Origin: JACPWY01 sp964603655
GTDB lineage: Bacteria; Bdellovibrionota; FAC87; UBA2466
Assembly: GCA_964603655.1 (NCBI GenBank)
Contig: CAZRVZ010000045.1
Coordinates: 1-64,000, forward strand
DNA: 64,000 nt
Direction: 5' to 3'
Shown: positions 52,601 through 58,702 of the stretch, piece by piece
How positions within the stretch are numbered: the first letter of the stretch is position 1
How the letters are laid out: each line of letters begins with the position of its first letter
Notes under the pieces: generated by a model
What the model was told of the DNA's origin: nothing
Database searches by the model: none
The model's input: the letters and a program-made list of their open reading frames with translations, nothing else
Position numbers and translations under genes: made by a program

Positions 52601-54198
52601 TTTCCGCTTTGCGTGCCCCTCAATACTCCGCCCAGACCGTGAACTTGGCCGCGGAGAAAGCAGCGGGTCGCCAAATAAATCAATCTTTTACCCGACAGGC
52701 CAGCCGGGCCTTCGAGCTTACGCGCGACGGACAGATTCAGTCGCTACGGGATATCTCGGATGCCCTTCATTTTCCATTAGAATATTTCGACCGCCCCGAG
52801 CTCGTGACCGGTGTACTCCACAGAATTGTTTCCTACAACGCTCGGGCGGAGCGCACATTAGCTAAACTTTATCAGGGTGCGTTCCACGACTCGGTCGAAG
52901 ATGCCCGTGTGGCACTGGTACTAGCTGATTCAAAAACTGCCAACATTACAGCCCGAATTACCGACCGGATTCGAACCTTACGTGAAGAGATTTCGGGACG
53001 AATAGAGTTGTCCGAAAATCGGGCCATCCACGAAGAGGCTATCCGACGCCTTGAGAGAGCTCAGCACATTCTGGAATCCCCAGAAGGGACTTTTCCGGCA
53101 AAGTACATTGCACCTAAAGTGTTTCCAGACGTTCCTCGCTCGCTCACAATATCCGAATCCTCTGCCGAAACTACTGAGTTGTTTAATACCCATTGGGAAA
53201 ACCTCATGAAAACACTGCCTGCCGAGAGACAGGCAGAACTGGGGCCACTCCTCGGTGCACTTCCAACCCAGAGTCTCAGTGGCGCTCGGCGCAATTTGTG
53301 GAAAGCGCTCGGGGCACAGCAGTTCGCTTTCGGCTCGCCGGAGCACCACCTTCAACGCAAAGCGCTTCGGCTTATTCATTCCCACTTTCTTGTCGAACAG
53401 GCAAAGCAGACCGGCTGCGTAGTAACCGATGCAGAGGTGACTTCCCTCTTTGATTCGCTGGTCCGCCACTATGTTGAGAGGGATTCCATCCATTTTGAAT
53501 TGTCAGTCGATGAAGCTGAGATTCTGATCTCGGCCAGTACCCGCTTGCGCACATCCCAGCTGGAATTTGGCAAAAATCATGAGCGCCTCGAGGAATTTTG
53601 GAAGGCACTCTCACTAGAGGGGCATTTAATAGGAAAGGGCGAAGGAAATATTTCCCAAGCACTGCACGACCAGCTCGCCCTTGCGGCGGAAACGGTCAAG
53701 GCAACACTGTATCCCGGCAAAGAGCTGTCTATTCGCCATTTCGGTTATTATGATTTGGAAACGCTCTTTCTGAGTAGCTATTCTCGTTTGCCGCTCGAGG
53801 TAGTGATCGAACCGGAGATTTTAGCCAATCGGAAACTAGTTTATCTGTTCCTGGACGGACCGGGAGTAAAGCGAGCATCGGAATTAAAGACGAAAGGTGA
53901 TTGGGTCATCGAACTCTTCACCGATGGCGCTCCATTTTCCGAAAAATTAGCCGAGACCGCCGAGTATCAGCTCGCTCAATACGAAATCTGGCGACGGCTT
54001 AAGTGGAATGCAGATCTTCCCCCGGGGCCGGCCAGAGACCGAGGTCAACAGATCCTGGAGCACGCGCTAGGCCGATTTGGCGCGTCTCCAAAGGTGGAAC
54101 CCTCACTTCCAAAACTCGAGCGGCCACGACGAATTATCGTCCCCTCGGAGAATACACCCAAACCTCAGCGGCTGATTTTACCGAAGGATTTTCAATAA
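43651..54198 (+). CDS. Giant exported protein of unknown function (3515 residues)
   Basis: A single uninterrupted frame of 10.5 kb. It begins at TTG (AAAGAAG five bases upstream) with a signal peptide (LCTYLSVFLAMPPSVWA, cleavage near residue 22). About 2150 helical, mostly polar residues follow, with a Ser/Thr/Pro/Glu repeat at 1330-1354. Three hydrophobic segments lie at about 2176-2191, 2209-2226 and 2285-2300, with a ~60-residue loop between the last two. The ~1200-residue C-terminal part is again helical, with a Pro/Glu-rich linker around 2790-2830 (SPREPESPVRPSVRPAP) and a Pro-rich, basic end. If the signal peptide is cut and all three segments span the membrane, the C-terminal part would be cytoplasmic. 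No protease, toxin, adhesin, glycosidase or ATPase motif was recognised. Confidence 0.85.
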   Translation: MIRVLCTYLSVFLAMPPSVWAEPFDQMTQKAHIAQLESKAPSWNDERLKVYQAFLLASWKLSALLRDPRLGAIALIRESEDRVLLSAYKNCPSPWKEAPESSEINSTVTSLITNVQTALNALFENHVLEIGSVEIETAPEGPLTTPTVESDLNGAICIPATLISHSSTHDSLDSLIASTESAIQSVQRPIHTLLLSKVTHGGIVTNLEVRRWISWLVGLRELSAHTIHLQPNLPSNGGVQAARFSKKVGDKLSLAYRSAKNTLLTLGAAKNDLPRFEPCVGENQTSDFLCLIVPPPSALEQARDRIFHQARERAYDHGKGLEAMRRYSLIMKGVPERAVISLALGNENPELKLPACMGSSDGALMQDVYRESIQTAAKSRATNQFLQALDRVSAKYRDNSLAPPIPKTDEIYTEGHTIALSLFMTALQNQREASGRVASHLDTYNFRDFFHSQRFLDQFPDHLSGKLKLTLAFVNDELSELAPERRTAFLTGHITDTIRYVLHDSLLNFILVVASDLGIDEQAIAAEWERTFGAQWQSILEDPLLRADISQMAETVTAHINTSTTAQPTNTLEWSNQNLRTYVDALSEQAVRAAHADETYRFMESLSEWKNGGESVLSGPQTYYWNRSGIHFSPVELKPERPSDYRHLKEPLKSLAEAHRKALIDRLQSQGFNNEFVRARFALPTTDALADRILAYFDQLVAADPKKFEADRMQQRQQAFQPLLTWLNSPHARAQYDAAAGRLSTEILEADLRPFLEQVPSRESAQFTAWEAQLKAVLKTMSDTKTFRTPPDTETILKVNSRSDNRLRESISNLLREVTERGYFSDLETGLQKCLNEPEKCTSLLKSVQTILTNPALEQLYEWRVISHSLNHGINFLNYFGADGDVYAPPPVASPVPELVISLRAKLNDIWFGFPGSPPKHPSEHPLGLAKEVDALLVALSKSAHVNRTGELDGFHQSLLADFQPTISKTISEMHAFHRWHGHIKSLLPMLTVPVDRLTPALWEQARTLILNELSYLQGVRLPFLNAPSDLDSSRALLLDFSTYRSRLNHLARIVLNQGTDPAEIIHQAEDALRGLRAITKPTEMVQRRIRILGSQLSDAKKDLSAYSELRGLVRHYIPALAESKQALTMDMGSLGLTERWNAYFEDQLLDKNARVTLKDLNSLIAKSQFNQPVEPLDPLNKSTIETILKDSISYFTKLQADPLTESFFHREAIRHRIQGLPDYTLSHVPGNIAGPALFMAGLKVVHARLMPYLMPRGSTNEELYQKFVRASVSTGSATQLDNLIAILPSPREVTTSLLSEAQEILRALNDKNESAQTNFRAFARSLTDLSASRLSTPELSTPELSAPELSTSGFAPFLDSEGTEVSISSTGPHSELAFPKGIDTELSFLNRVISNLSVSHRSSLLSRAGVETPDTKSAAELLNRLSPNDRSRVYRHLLTEVERSISTHASISTNPVAKALFPQGDTQETLSPTWNADLERAIAFYEKKSSLLRKGQTPALTRLIALTLFEYLAPIGFRFSEKQLVQNAKIPIDVSRDQLSQAPTAVLNHFIQDVRYRYYQEVASKSGFSAFSKSTSIDDTNDITKIGPETATLRLLLRRTVIPLSYALAVISAESEALLPFWAKWKPGSTSHLAKDFTEWFSKLASLDSLRSSWGQPNSRGISSRHPSLSSFSKSKEYRHLMVHLVSLDANQTVSDGTGSYPALLAQLNWSINRSGRTFDRTARPIPAPPTFRELDYLVRHLIDVIGIDLKRFDSWRQLLDTHQGAPPELWALASRSLRDSISEVGQGGFLGVKIAAPQSESPHTLFGNHGYIPYPVVNASERELFCATDDLTDWLGRAEQRLHPPHTQWLRFERDASISQKSRLDNEVRGQKEYSLYHEIAQIESDDMVGLQDTIDGNPTIRNRFQSRWDRWNALPFGTAVLPAVELNSLQAQLAKDNISSKQSELERIFRVREALVDFRRTLNEINLQEGVNWWRESRNLFTGDLENQLNLALAQFGKQIATEGWTDRFPRFPQFPMAGRNSKGTFAERRRSSIGSAIFHASRAVHDTLYKGRSPEDTARVRKILGVMDTHFTRSVEVGSVRKTLETTAKNLDETLARLCLADFSAIHSNDDFKRSKDSILASGLPFFDSHQQQLFTDSQMLPSGSQETHNRLITLSQEISDRAKLMKNIEWGFNALMVVSLVALVAGKSSPSLSHWVLATGARRTTAAVAASLVTILWVGIEANGYAEDFHVVPQDLRDKLHIRDSQFSGNNTFLSPQNAAALFDAIRTNDQAQVSGFRWTFRVLAALAGFQLLRPWLKAALGGPGYLQKVIRHDFRGIANSRLRHDLLTLGQGKFPNAIAHLEQLSPMEAQEKVVGAYLAELGATRTGSGVYRISNTTARRLSEDATRQLKQLSKQLGIDPNDFGALSDESLNLLSPKRVMEERAKSLPRLRDLRYWAGRFSGNTTFHQDELMDGVLAIVGVQSSITSRYVPLWLRFFGVEYPTPTSLSLSKLQRLNQAQLDILSYYHPRVRYALAQLSEASGRTIQPWEIFVPSKMASWTAPKPMRMLLGSVKTRAVSASNAFLDRAPYLYESPESRALVSRQLQREVFETALLETGESPIASSLPSEILDQAARLRLEYGRTRFNLLVEEYLIAEGLSLPSHEKTQLELLGQLVGWDASARDLILIHIRSKNPRQSVTETDIQEVIVAMIDPKHPRFAELNRVLPKTESEFHPGTDAPFTETDLIDGPLDLSEHALKLRTILKDYHPDTRLLQAIARSDYSQMASALTARRVAQFTSQTMGTPDAAADTMAEPGGEGSPREPESPVRPSVRPAPKPKMDLASIPPPRNEAEILKERLADLEKGILPTDVREPHRLISKHNLFQVVDRTLLVAHAPSHKNHIVINLFAEGVRPEGIDSALGELITHGLATDEIIAAYRYASDSLRTLEIIAQATEAGVVQPSEKTQLFEWCVKMYLGHPEKLAARAMTPSESASILGLSALRAPQYSAQTVNLAAEKAAGRQINQSFTRQASRAFELTRDGQIQSLRDISDALHFPLEYFDRPELVTGVLHRIVSYNARAERTLAKLYQGAFHDSVEDARVALVLADSKTANITARITDRIRTLREEISGRIELSENRAIHEEAIRRLERAQHILESPEGTFPAKYIAPKVFPDVPRSLTISESSAETTELFNTHWENLMKTLPAERQAELGPLLGALPTQSLSGARRNLWKALGAQQFAFGSPEHHLQRKALRLIHSHFLVEQAKQTGCVVTDAEVTSLFDSLVRHYVERDSIHFELSVDEAEILISASTRLRTSQLEFGKNHERLEEFWKALSLEGHLIGKGEGNISQALHDQLALAAETVKATLYPGKELSIRHFGYYDLETLFLSSYSRLPLEVVIEPEILANRKLVYLFLDGPGVKRASELKTKGDWVIELFTDGAPFSEKLAETAEYQLAQYEIWRRLKWNADLPPGPARDRGQQILEHALGRFGASPKVEPSLPKLERPRRIIVPSENTPKPQRLILPKDFQ
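47638..47712 (+). repeat. 15-bp tandem repeat in the giant gene
   Basis: Five in-frame units of the type CTGAGTACTCCGGAG encode LSTPE (variants LSASR, LSAPE, LSTSG) at residues 1330-1354; the middle units are nearly identical. It may mark a flexible linker. Confidence 0.85.
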
Positions 54199-54599
54199 TC
54201 CAACAGCCTCTGTTGAATGCCGAAACACCTGGATGCGAATACAGCACCGCCAACTATTTGATAGGACGCCGATTATTAAATAATTGTTAGTGCGCGATCT
54301 AGCATACGACAGATCGAGTGCCGTCCACTACCGTAGACTAGGCAGTAGAATTACTTGGCACTGCCATTGCAGTAATAAAATATTGAGAATTTATTTCGGT
54401 GCTCTAAAGCATTTTTGAGCTGAGCGACACTTGAAGCAGACCGTATGTGACACTGTTCCTGAGTAGCGTGCGTAGCACCGGATTTAGTTTGGTCCCCTAT
54501 CCCCCATGAATTGGTGAATTGGTACCAGGTACCTTTCAGGACTGCATTATTTAACACAGTCCTGAAAGGTACCTGGTACCAATTCACCAATTCACTAAT
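54199..54599. other. Non-coding gap with possible gene remnant
   Basis: This 401-bp stretch between the giant gene and ppsR has no convincing intact gene or RNA. Its right end is the perfect inverted repeat described separately. On the minus strand, 54351-54470 can be read as VAQLKNALEHRNKFSIFYYC then NGSAK, which has the look of a protein C-terminus; its only start lies inside the palindrome, so it is at best a decayed fragment. Confidence 0.4.
54507..54594. repeat. Perfect 38-bp inverted repeat with 12-bp spacer
   Basis: Positions 54507-54544 are the exact reverse complement of 54557-54594, with 54545-54556 as loop. The arms contain nested shorter palindromes (GGTACC twice, TGGTACCAGGTACC) and a tandem GAATTGGT. 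It begins 5 bp after the ppsR stop codon. Such a structure is typical of REP/BIME-like or MITE-like dispersed repeats and could act as a bidirectional transcription barrier, though there is no U-tract. Confidence 0.9.
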
Positions 54600-55430
54600 T
54601 CACCTCACTTTTTCGGGGAAACTATTGCGAATTACCTTCTCGACTTCGGCGGCAGTTTCCTCAAGTGCTTTTCCGGTAACATCGAACACAGGCCAACGGC
54701 GATTCTTCTTAAATACCTCTTTGCAATATTCGATCTCTTCCACTACATGGTCCAAATTCGCGTACTTGGCCTCTGGGTCCTCGCCCATCTTTACCAAGCG
54801 CTCTCGGCGAATGCGCACCAGCGTATTGGCGTCGATGATAAGGCCGACCACCTTTTTTTGATCGATCTGGCCTAACGCCTCGGGTAGCGGAATTCCGTTC
54901 ACTAACGGAACATTGGCGACCTTCCACCCTTTGTAGGACAGGTAGATGGAAAGTGGAGTCTTACTCGTCCGGGAAAGCCCTACCAAAACAATATCGGCGG
55001 CCTGAAGGTTATCGGGATATCTGCCATCGTCGTGTTTTACGGTGAACTCGATGGCCTCAATTCGTCTGAAATAGTACTCGTTCACCTGATGAAAAAGCCC
55101 CGGCTGAGAGTAGGGATCCTTTGTGAGATAGCGGCCGAGCACCTCAAGCACCGGCCCCAGAAGATCGACGCTGGGAACTCCTGATTGAGAGGACAATCCC
55201 GCGATAAATGTTCTTAAGGAATCGGAAACCACCGTATACACGATGATCGCCTTGGTCTGGTGAGCCTCTTCAAAAATGCTGGCAACCTGAGCCTCGGTTC
55301 GGATGTTCTTGTACCTGGCAATTTTTAGGCCTTCGCGCACATACTGCACCAGAGCCGCCTTAATCATCTGATCGGCTGTTTCGCCGGTACCGTCGGACAG
55401 AACAAATACCGTAAGTCCTTCACTCATCAT
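54600..55430 (-). CDS. ppsR: Pyruvate, water/phosphate dikinase regulatory protein (PSRP, DUF299)
   Basis: The 276-residue protein matches the DUF299 family: N-terminal VFVLSDGTGETAD, the P-loop-like GLSRTSKTPLSIYLS near residue 152 and YANLDHVVEEIEYCKE near the end. These enzymes both phosphorylate (with ADP) and dephosphorylate (with Pi) PEP synthase or pyruvate phosphate dikinase, switching flux between pyruvate and PEP. Neither dikinase gene is in the window. Its start overlaps the dehydrogenase gene by 4 bp, and the large palindrome lies right after its stop. Confidence 0.95.
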   Translation of the reverse strand: MMSEGLTVFVLSDGTGETADQMIKAALVQYVREGLKIARYKNIRTEAQVASIFEEAHQTKAIIVYTVVSDSLRTFIAGLSSQSGVPSVDLLGPVLEVLGRYLTKDPYSQPGLFHQVNEYYFRRIEAIEFTVKHDDGRYPDNLQAADIVLVGLSRTSKTPLSIYLSYKGWKVANVPLVNGIPLPEALGQIDQKKVVGLIIDANTLVRIRRERLVKMGEDPEAKYANLDHVVEEIEYCKEVFKKNRRWPVFDVTGKALEETAAEVEKVIRNSFPEKVR

Positions 55431-56389
55431 TCACACTCACCATTCACACTCATACTGGCATACTCATACTGGAGCCTCTCGCCCCTGGCAAAACGAATCG
55501 CCTCGCTTATACAAATTGCAGACATTCTCGAACGCGCGCTCAAAGTGGCCGACCCAATATGCGGAAGACACAAAGCGTTTGGCATCTGAGTCAGCGCTCT
55601 TTCAATATGCGGTTCAAACTCATACACATCCAGTCCAGCATAGAAAGTAGGCATCTTTTTCAAATGCGCTGCCAGCGCTCGCTCGTCGACAATAGGACCG
55701 CGCGCCGCATTAATCAAGATCGCCCGGGGATTCATAATTCTGAGCTCCTTGGCGCCAATATAATGATGGGTCGACGCGTTGAGGGGGCAGTGAATCGATA
55801 CAATATCACTTTCTTTCAATAGTTTTTCCTTGGAAATGTGCCGATAACGACACCGCTGCTTAGGGCCCGTGTAGAAAACTTCGGCACCAAATGCCTCAAG
55901 CCGTCTGGCAACTGCCCTTCCGATACGCCCTAAACCCACTAGCCCGACAGTCGCCCCTTGAAGTTCTACACCTAAGAAATCATTCGGACCGAATCCCACG
56001 AACTTTCTATCGCCTGTTAGCCGCATCGCCGCCGGCAATCGACGAGCACACGCCAGAATCAACGTCAGGGTCAAATCGGCCGTCGCATCGGTCAGGACAT
56101 TGGGGGTGTACGTGAGTCGGATTCCACGCCGCTTAAGCAGCGCGACGTCAATGTGGTCCAAACCAACGGAAAACGAAAAAATTGCTTTGAGTCGATTGGC
56201 CGATGCGATGGCCTTCGAATCAATTCGATCGGTAACCGTAACAACAGCTGTATCGGCGGTGTTTAAGAGCGCCCTGAGCTCGAGAGATGAAAGCGGCCGA
56301 CCCTTCTCCACCTCGACAACCTTGTCATAATAGGGTGCCAACTGAATTATGGGCTCCGCCGGGAATTTTCGCGATAACACGATTCGCAT
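55427..56389 (-). CDS. D-isomer-specific 2-hydroxyacid dehydrogenase
   Basis: The 320-residue protein has the NAD(P)-binding motif TVGLVGLGRIGRAVARRL and the catalytic trio of the family: Arg in INAARGPIVDE, Glu in LDVYEFEP and His in LPHIGSAT. Relatives include glyoxylate/hydroxypyruvate reductases, D-lactate dehydrogenase and SerA; the substrate cannot be fixed. It lies 11 bp after hflX and overlaps ppsR by 4 bp, which hints at a link to PEP/pyruvate metabolism. Confidence 0.93.
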   Translation of the reverse strand: MRIVLSRKFPAEPIIQLAPYYDKVVEVEKGRPLSSLELRALLNTADTAVVTVTDRIDSKAIASANRLKAIFSFSVGLDHIDVALLKRRGIRLTYTPNVLTDATADLTLTLILACARRLPAAMRLTGDRKFVGFGPNDFLGVELQGATVGLVGLGRIGRAVARRLEAFGAEVFYTGPKQRCRYRHISKEKLLKESDIVSIHCPLNASTHHYIGAKELRIMNPRAILINAARGPIVDERALAAHLKKMPTFYAGLDVYEFEPHIERALTQMPNALCLPHIGSATLSARSRMSAICISEAIRFARGERLQYEYASMSVNGECE

Positions 56390-56400
56390 GGGTTCACGGA

Positions 56401-57657
56401 TTAACGTTTGAGTTGATTGGCATCGGAGCGCATGATCTTAATTCTAAACCAGGTACCGTCCTCTAGGAACTTGGTTTCGAGTACCTTCGATATCTCATAG
56501 ATACGCGACTGCAACTCAGAGTCACGATAGGGAACCACAAACTCCATTTCGATCATATCGCGCTCAAAAAAACCGTAAATCGCGTCCCGCAGGCGTTTCA
56601 TATCCTCCGGCGAAAAAGATGAAACGGCGAGACTGTCGATATACTTTCGCTCAACTATTTTAGGAAGAAAAATGTCCTTAACCTTATCGGCCTTATTGAA
56701 CACCAGAAATCCAGGCTTTTCTCCGGCACCAATTTCAGCTAGTACCTCTTCCGTCACCGCCATCTGTTCTTTAAAACATGACGCAGAGAGATCGACGACA
56801 TGTAGCAGAATATCGGCGTCGATCACCTCGGCAAGAGTTGATTTAAATGAGGCGACTAGGGAATGCGGCAATTTCTTGATAAAACCGACGGTATCGCTTA
56901 GCAAAATGGGCGGACGCGTTTTCGGATCAATAACTCTAACGGTCGAATCCAGTGTCGCAAATAATCTGTCGTCGACGTAAACCTCTCCGACCGTCAATCG
57001 ATTCATGAGAGTCGATTTTCCGGCGTTGGTGTAGCCAACGATAGCGACTCTGAGAAACCTGTCGCGGTGGTGGCGCTGAACCGCTCTTTGCTCCGAGAGC
57101 GTTTCCAGTTCTCCCTTCAGTCTGGCGATTCTGGAGCGGACCTGGCGCCGATCGAGCTCAATTTGACGCTCCCCCACGCCACGCAGTCCGATTCCGCCCC
57201 GTTGCCGTTCCAGATGGGTCCAGCGGCGGGACAAATGCGTGGATAGATATTCCAAGGTAGCCATTTCGACCTGCGTTTTAGCCTCCCTGGTCCTCGCATG
57301 CTTGGAAAATATGTCCAGAATAATGCCGGTGCGATCGATAACTCGGCATTCGGTTCCGTTCTCGAAGTTCTTCTGCTGAGTTCCGCTGAGCTCACCGTCA
57401 AAAACCACAAGATTAGCATTGTTCTGGGTAATGGCTTCCAGGATCTCAGCAACTTTACCCGAGCCGACATAGGTCGAGGGGTCTGGTCGATTCCGCTTTT
57501 GGATAAACCGCGCGATAACCTTTCCACCGACCGTCTGTACCAGGCGCTCGAGCTCCTCCAGACTGTTAGCTACCTCATCATCGGTCTGTTCAGGGAATTG
57601 AACGGCGACAGCGATGGCGCGCTCCTCTTCGACATTTTGACGATATCTTTGCTTCAT
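56401..57657 (-). CDS. hflX: Ribosome-associated GTPase HflX
   Basis: The product (418 residues from the chosen ATG) has the HflX N-terminal domain (ELERLVQTVGGKVIARFIQK, DPSTYVGSGKVAEI) and a GTPase domain with G1 GYTNAGKSTLMNRL, DTVGFIKKLP and NKADKV. HflX rescues stalled 70S ribosomes under stress. The ATG at 57657 starts at the usual family N-terminus; a longer frame to 57744 runs into the MITE-like element and should be ignored. The bases just upstream of the ATG belong to that element's terminal repeat, so it must supply the ribosome-binding region (GGGCGAGCCC). Confidence 0.95.
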   Translation of the reverse strand: MKQRYRQNVEEERAIAVAVQFPEQTDDEVANSLEELERLVQTVGGKVIARFIQKRNRPDPSTYVGSGKVAEILEAITQNNANLVVFDGELSGTQQKNFENGTECRVIDRTGIILDIFSKHARTREAKTQVEMATLEYLSTHLSRRWTHLERQRGGIGLRGVGERQIELDRRQVRSRIARLKGELETLSEQRAVQRHHRDRFLRVAIVGYTNAGKSTLMNRLTVGEVYVDDRLFATLDSTVRVIDPKTRPPILLSDTVGFIKKLPHSLVASFKSTLAEVIDADILLHVVDLSASCFKEQMAVTEEVLAEIGAGEKPGFLVFNKADKVKDIFLPKIVERKYIDSLAVSSFSPEDMKRLRDAIYGFFERDMIEMEFVVPYRDSELQSRIYEISKVLETKFLEDGTWFRIKIMRSDANQLKR

Positions 57658-57659
57658 TA

Positions 57660-57843
57660 AGGGCTCGCCCAAAAATAACTTTACATTTTGGCGCGCAGAT
57701 TGGGGGCAGATTTGGACGAGCCGATTGAACGAAACGGGAAGCATACCTCAGGCGGTATGTTAAGCGTTTCGTGAAAGAGGGTCGTTCAAAGATGGCTCCA
57801 AGATGCGATGTCCAAAATGTAAAGTTATTCTTGGGCTAGCCCT
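57660..57843. mobile_element. MITE-like 184-bp palindromic element
   Basis: Ends are 32-bp inverted repeats (57660-57691 and 57812-57843) differing at two positions. Inside are further nested dyads: TTGAACGA/TCGTTCAA, ACGAAACG/CGTTTCGT and a central CATACC/GGTATG, so the whole element folds into one long hairpin. It encodes no protein. A TA sits at the left end, but a clean target duplication is not visible. Its left end is two bases from the hflX start codon. Confidence 0.75.
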
Positions 57844-57875
57844 AAGGCAATGTTTCAATCACGCTATAAAACAAT

Positions 57876-58280
57876 CTACGATTCATTAACGTGGACTAAC
57901 GCCGAAACCAAGGATAACTCCGTTTTAAATAATAACGACCGAATACCCTCCAGTGCTTGGGAATTCTCGGACATGAACAATAGTTTTTTCCACTCGTTTT
58001 TCACTGCGGACGCAGCTACGAGTTCGATTCCCAACGCCGGAGCCTCCCCAATCTTCTCCAGACACAGCAGCGCAAATGGCAATCGCCGCATCGTAGGCAC
58101 AAACACAGGACCTGCATCACCATTCATCACAAAGCGCGATAGCGTGCCGCCCATCTGCCAATCGATCAGGTGCAGATCTCTTCCATGAATGGGGAGACTT
58201 CCTACGCGACGCGTAAATCCGATCCATACGCAGTCCCACGCGGTTAGAAGAGAATCTCTCTCGAGAGAATCAACTTTCAC
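57876..58280 (-). CDS. M17 aminopeptidase N-terminal-domain-like protein
   Basis: A 134-residue cytosolic protein overlapping nusB by 4 bp. The pattern LHLIDWQMGGTLSRFVMNGD, PVFVPTMRRLPFALLCLEKIG resembles the N-terminal macro-like domain of leucyl aminopeptidases (M17), which in some deltaproteobacteria also occurs as a stand-alone protein. The catalytic aminopeptidase domain is absent, so it is not a peptidase. The assignment is from pattern and moderate. It is the last gene of the acpP-fabF operon, with the MITE-like element just downstream. Confidence 0.7.
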   Translation of the reverse strand: MKVDSLERDSLLTAWDCVWIGFTRRVGSLPIHGRDLHLIDWQMGGTLSRFVMNGDAGPVFVPTMRRLPFALLCLEKIGEAPALGIELVAASAVKNEWKKLLFMSENSQALEGIRSLLFKTELSLVSALVHVNES

Positions 58281-58702
58281 GGCACCTTGTTGGGTTGCGG
58301 GTGTTTGAGGCGAACAGAATCTAATACTGCGTTGACGAATTTCGGTGTATCCACCTCGCCGAAACTTTTGGAAAGCTCTATCATTTCATTAATGGTAACC
58401 GCGGCTGGTATATCATCGCAATACAGAATCTCAAAGACTCCAAGTCTTAAGATATTGCGATCGACTCGGGCCATTCTATCCACTCTCCACCCAGTCGCTG
58501 CGCCATTGATAATTTCATCGACGGCCTTTACGTTCTCAACAACACAGGCGATCAGCCGTTCCACAAAGCTCGTCTCAGCCCCGTGCGTGTCGAAGTTAAG
58601 CCTAAAATATTCAAGGCCGGTCTGAACCGTCAGCTCCTGACTATCAAGTTGGTAAAGAACCTGCAGTACCTGCGAACGACTTGTGTGGCGAGTGCTTTTC
58701 AC
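58277..58702 (-). CDS. nusB: Transcription antitermination factor NusB
   Basis: A 141-residue helical protein with the NusB landmarks: RSQVLQVLYQLD at the N-terminus, MARVDRNILRLGVFEILY, IPAAVTINEMIELSKSFG and KFVNAVLDSV at the end. With NusE/S10 it binds boxA in rRNA operons. It overlaps glyA and the M17-N-like gene by 4 bp each. Confidence 0.96.
   Translation of the reverse strand: MKSTRHTSRSQVLQVLYQLDSQELTVQTGLEYFRLNFDTHGAETSFVERLIACVVENVKAVDEIINGAATGWRVDRMARVDRNILRLGVFEILYCDDIPAAVTINEMIELSKSFGEVDTPKFVNAVLDSVRLKHPQPNKVP

Noticed and set aside
54351..54861. Small frames that start inside the 38-bp palindrome on both strands
   Set aside because: Both begin with the same palindrome-encoded peptide (MVNWYQVPFRT) and then run into non-coding DNA or antisense of ppsR.
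57658..57744. 29-codon N-terminal extension of HflX
   Set aside because: It is encoded by the MITE-like element. The family-standard N-terminus begins at 57657.
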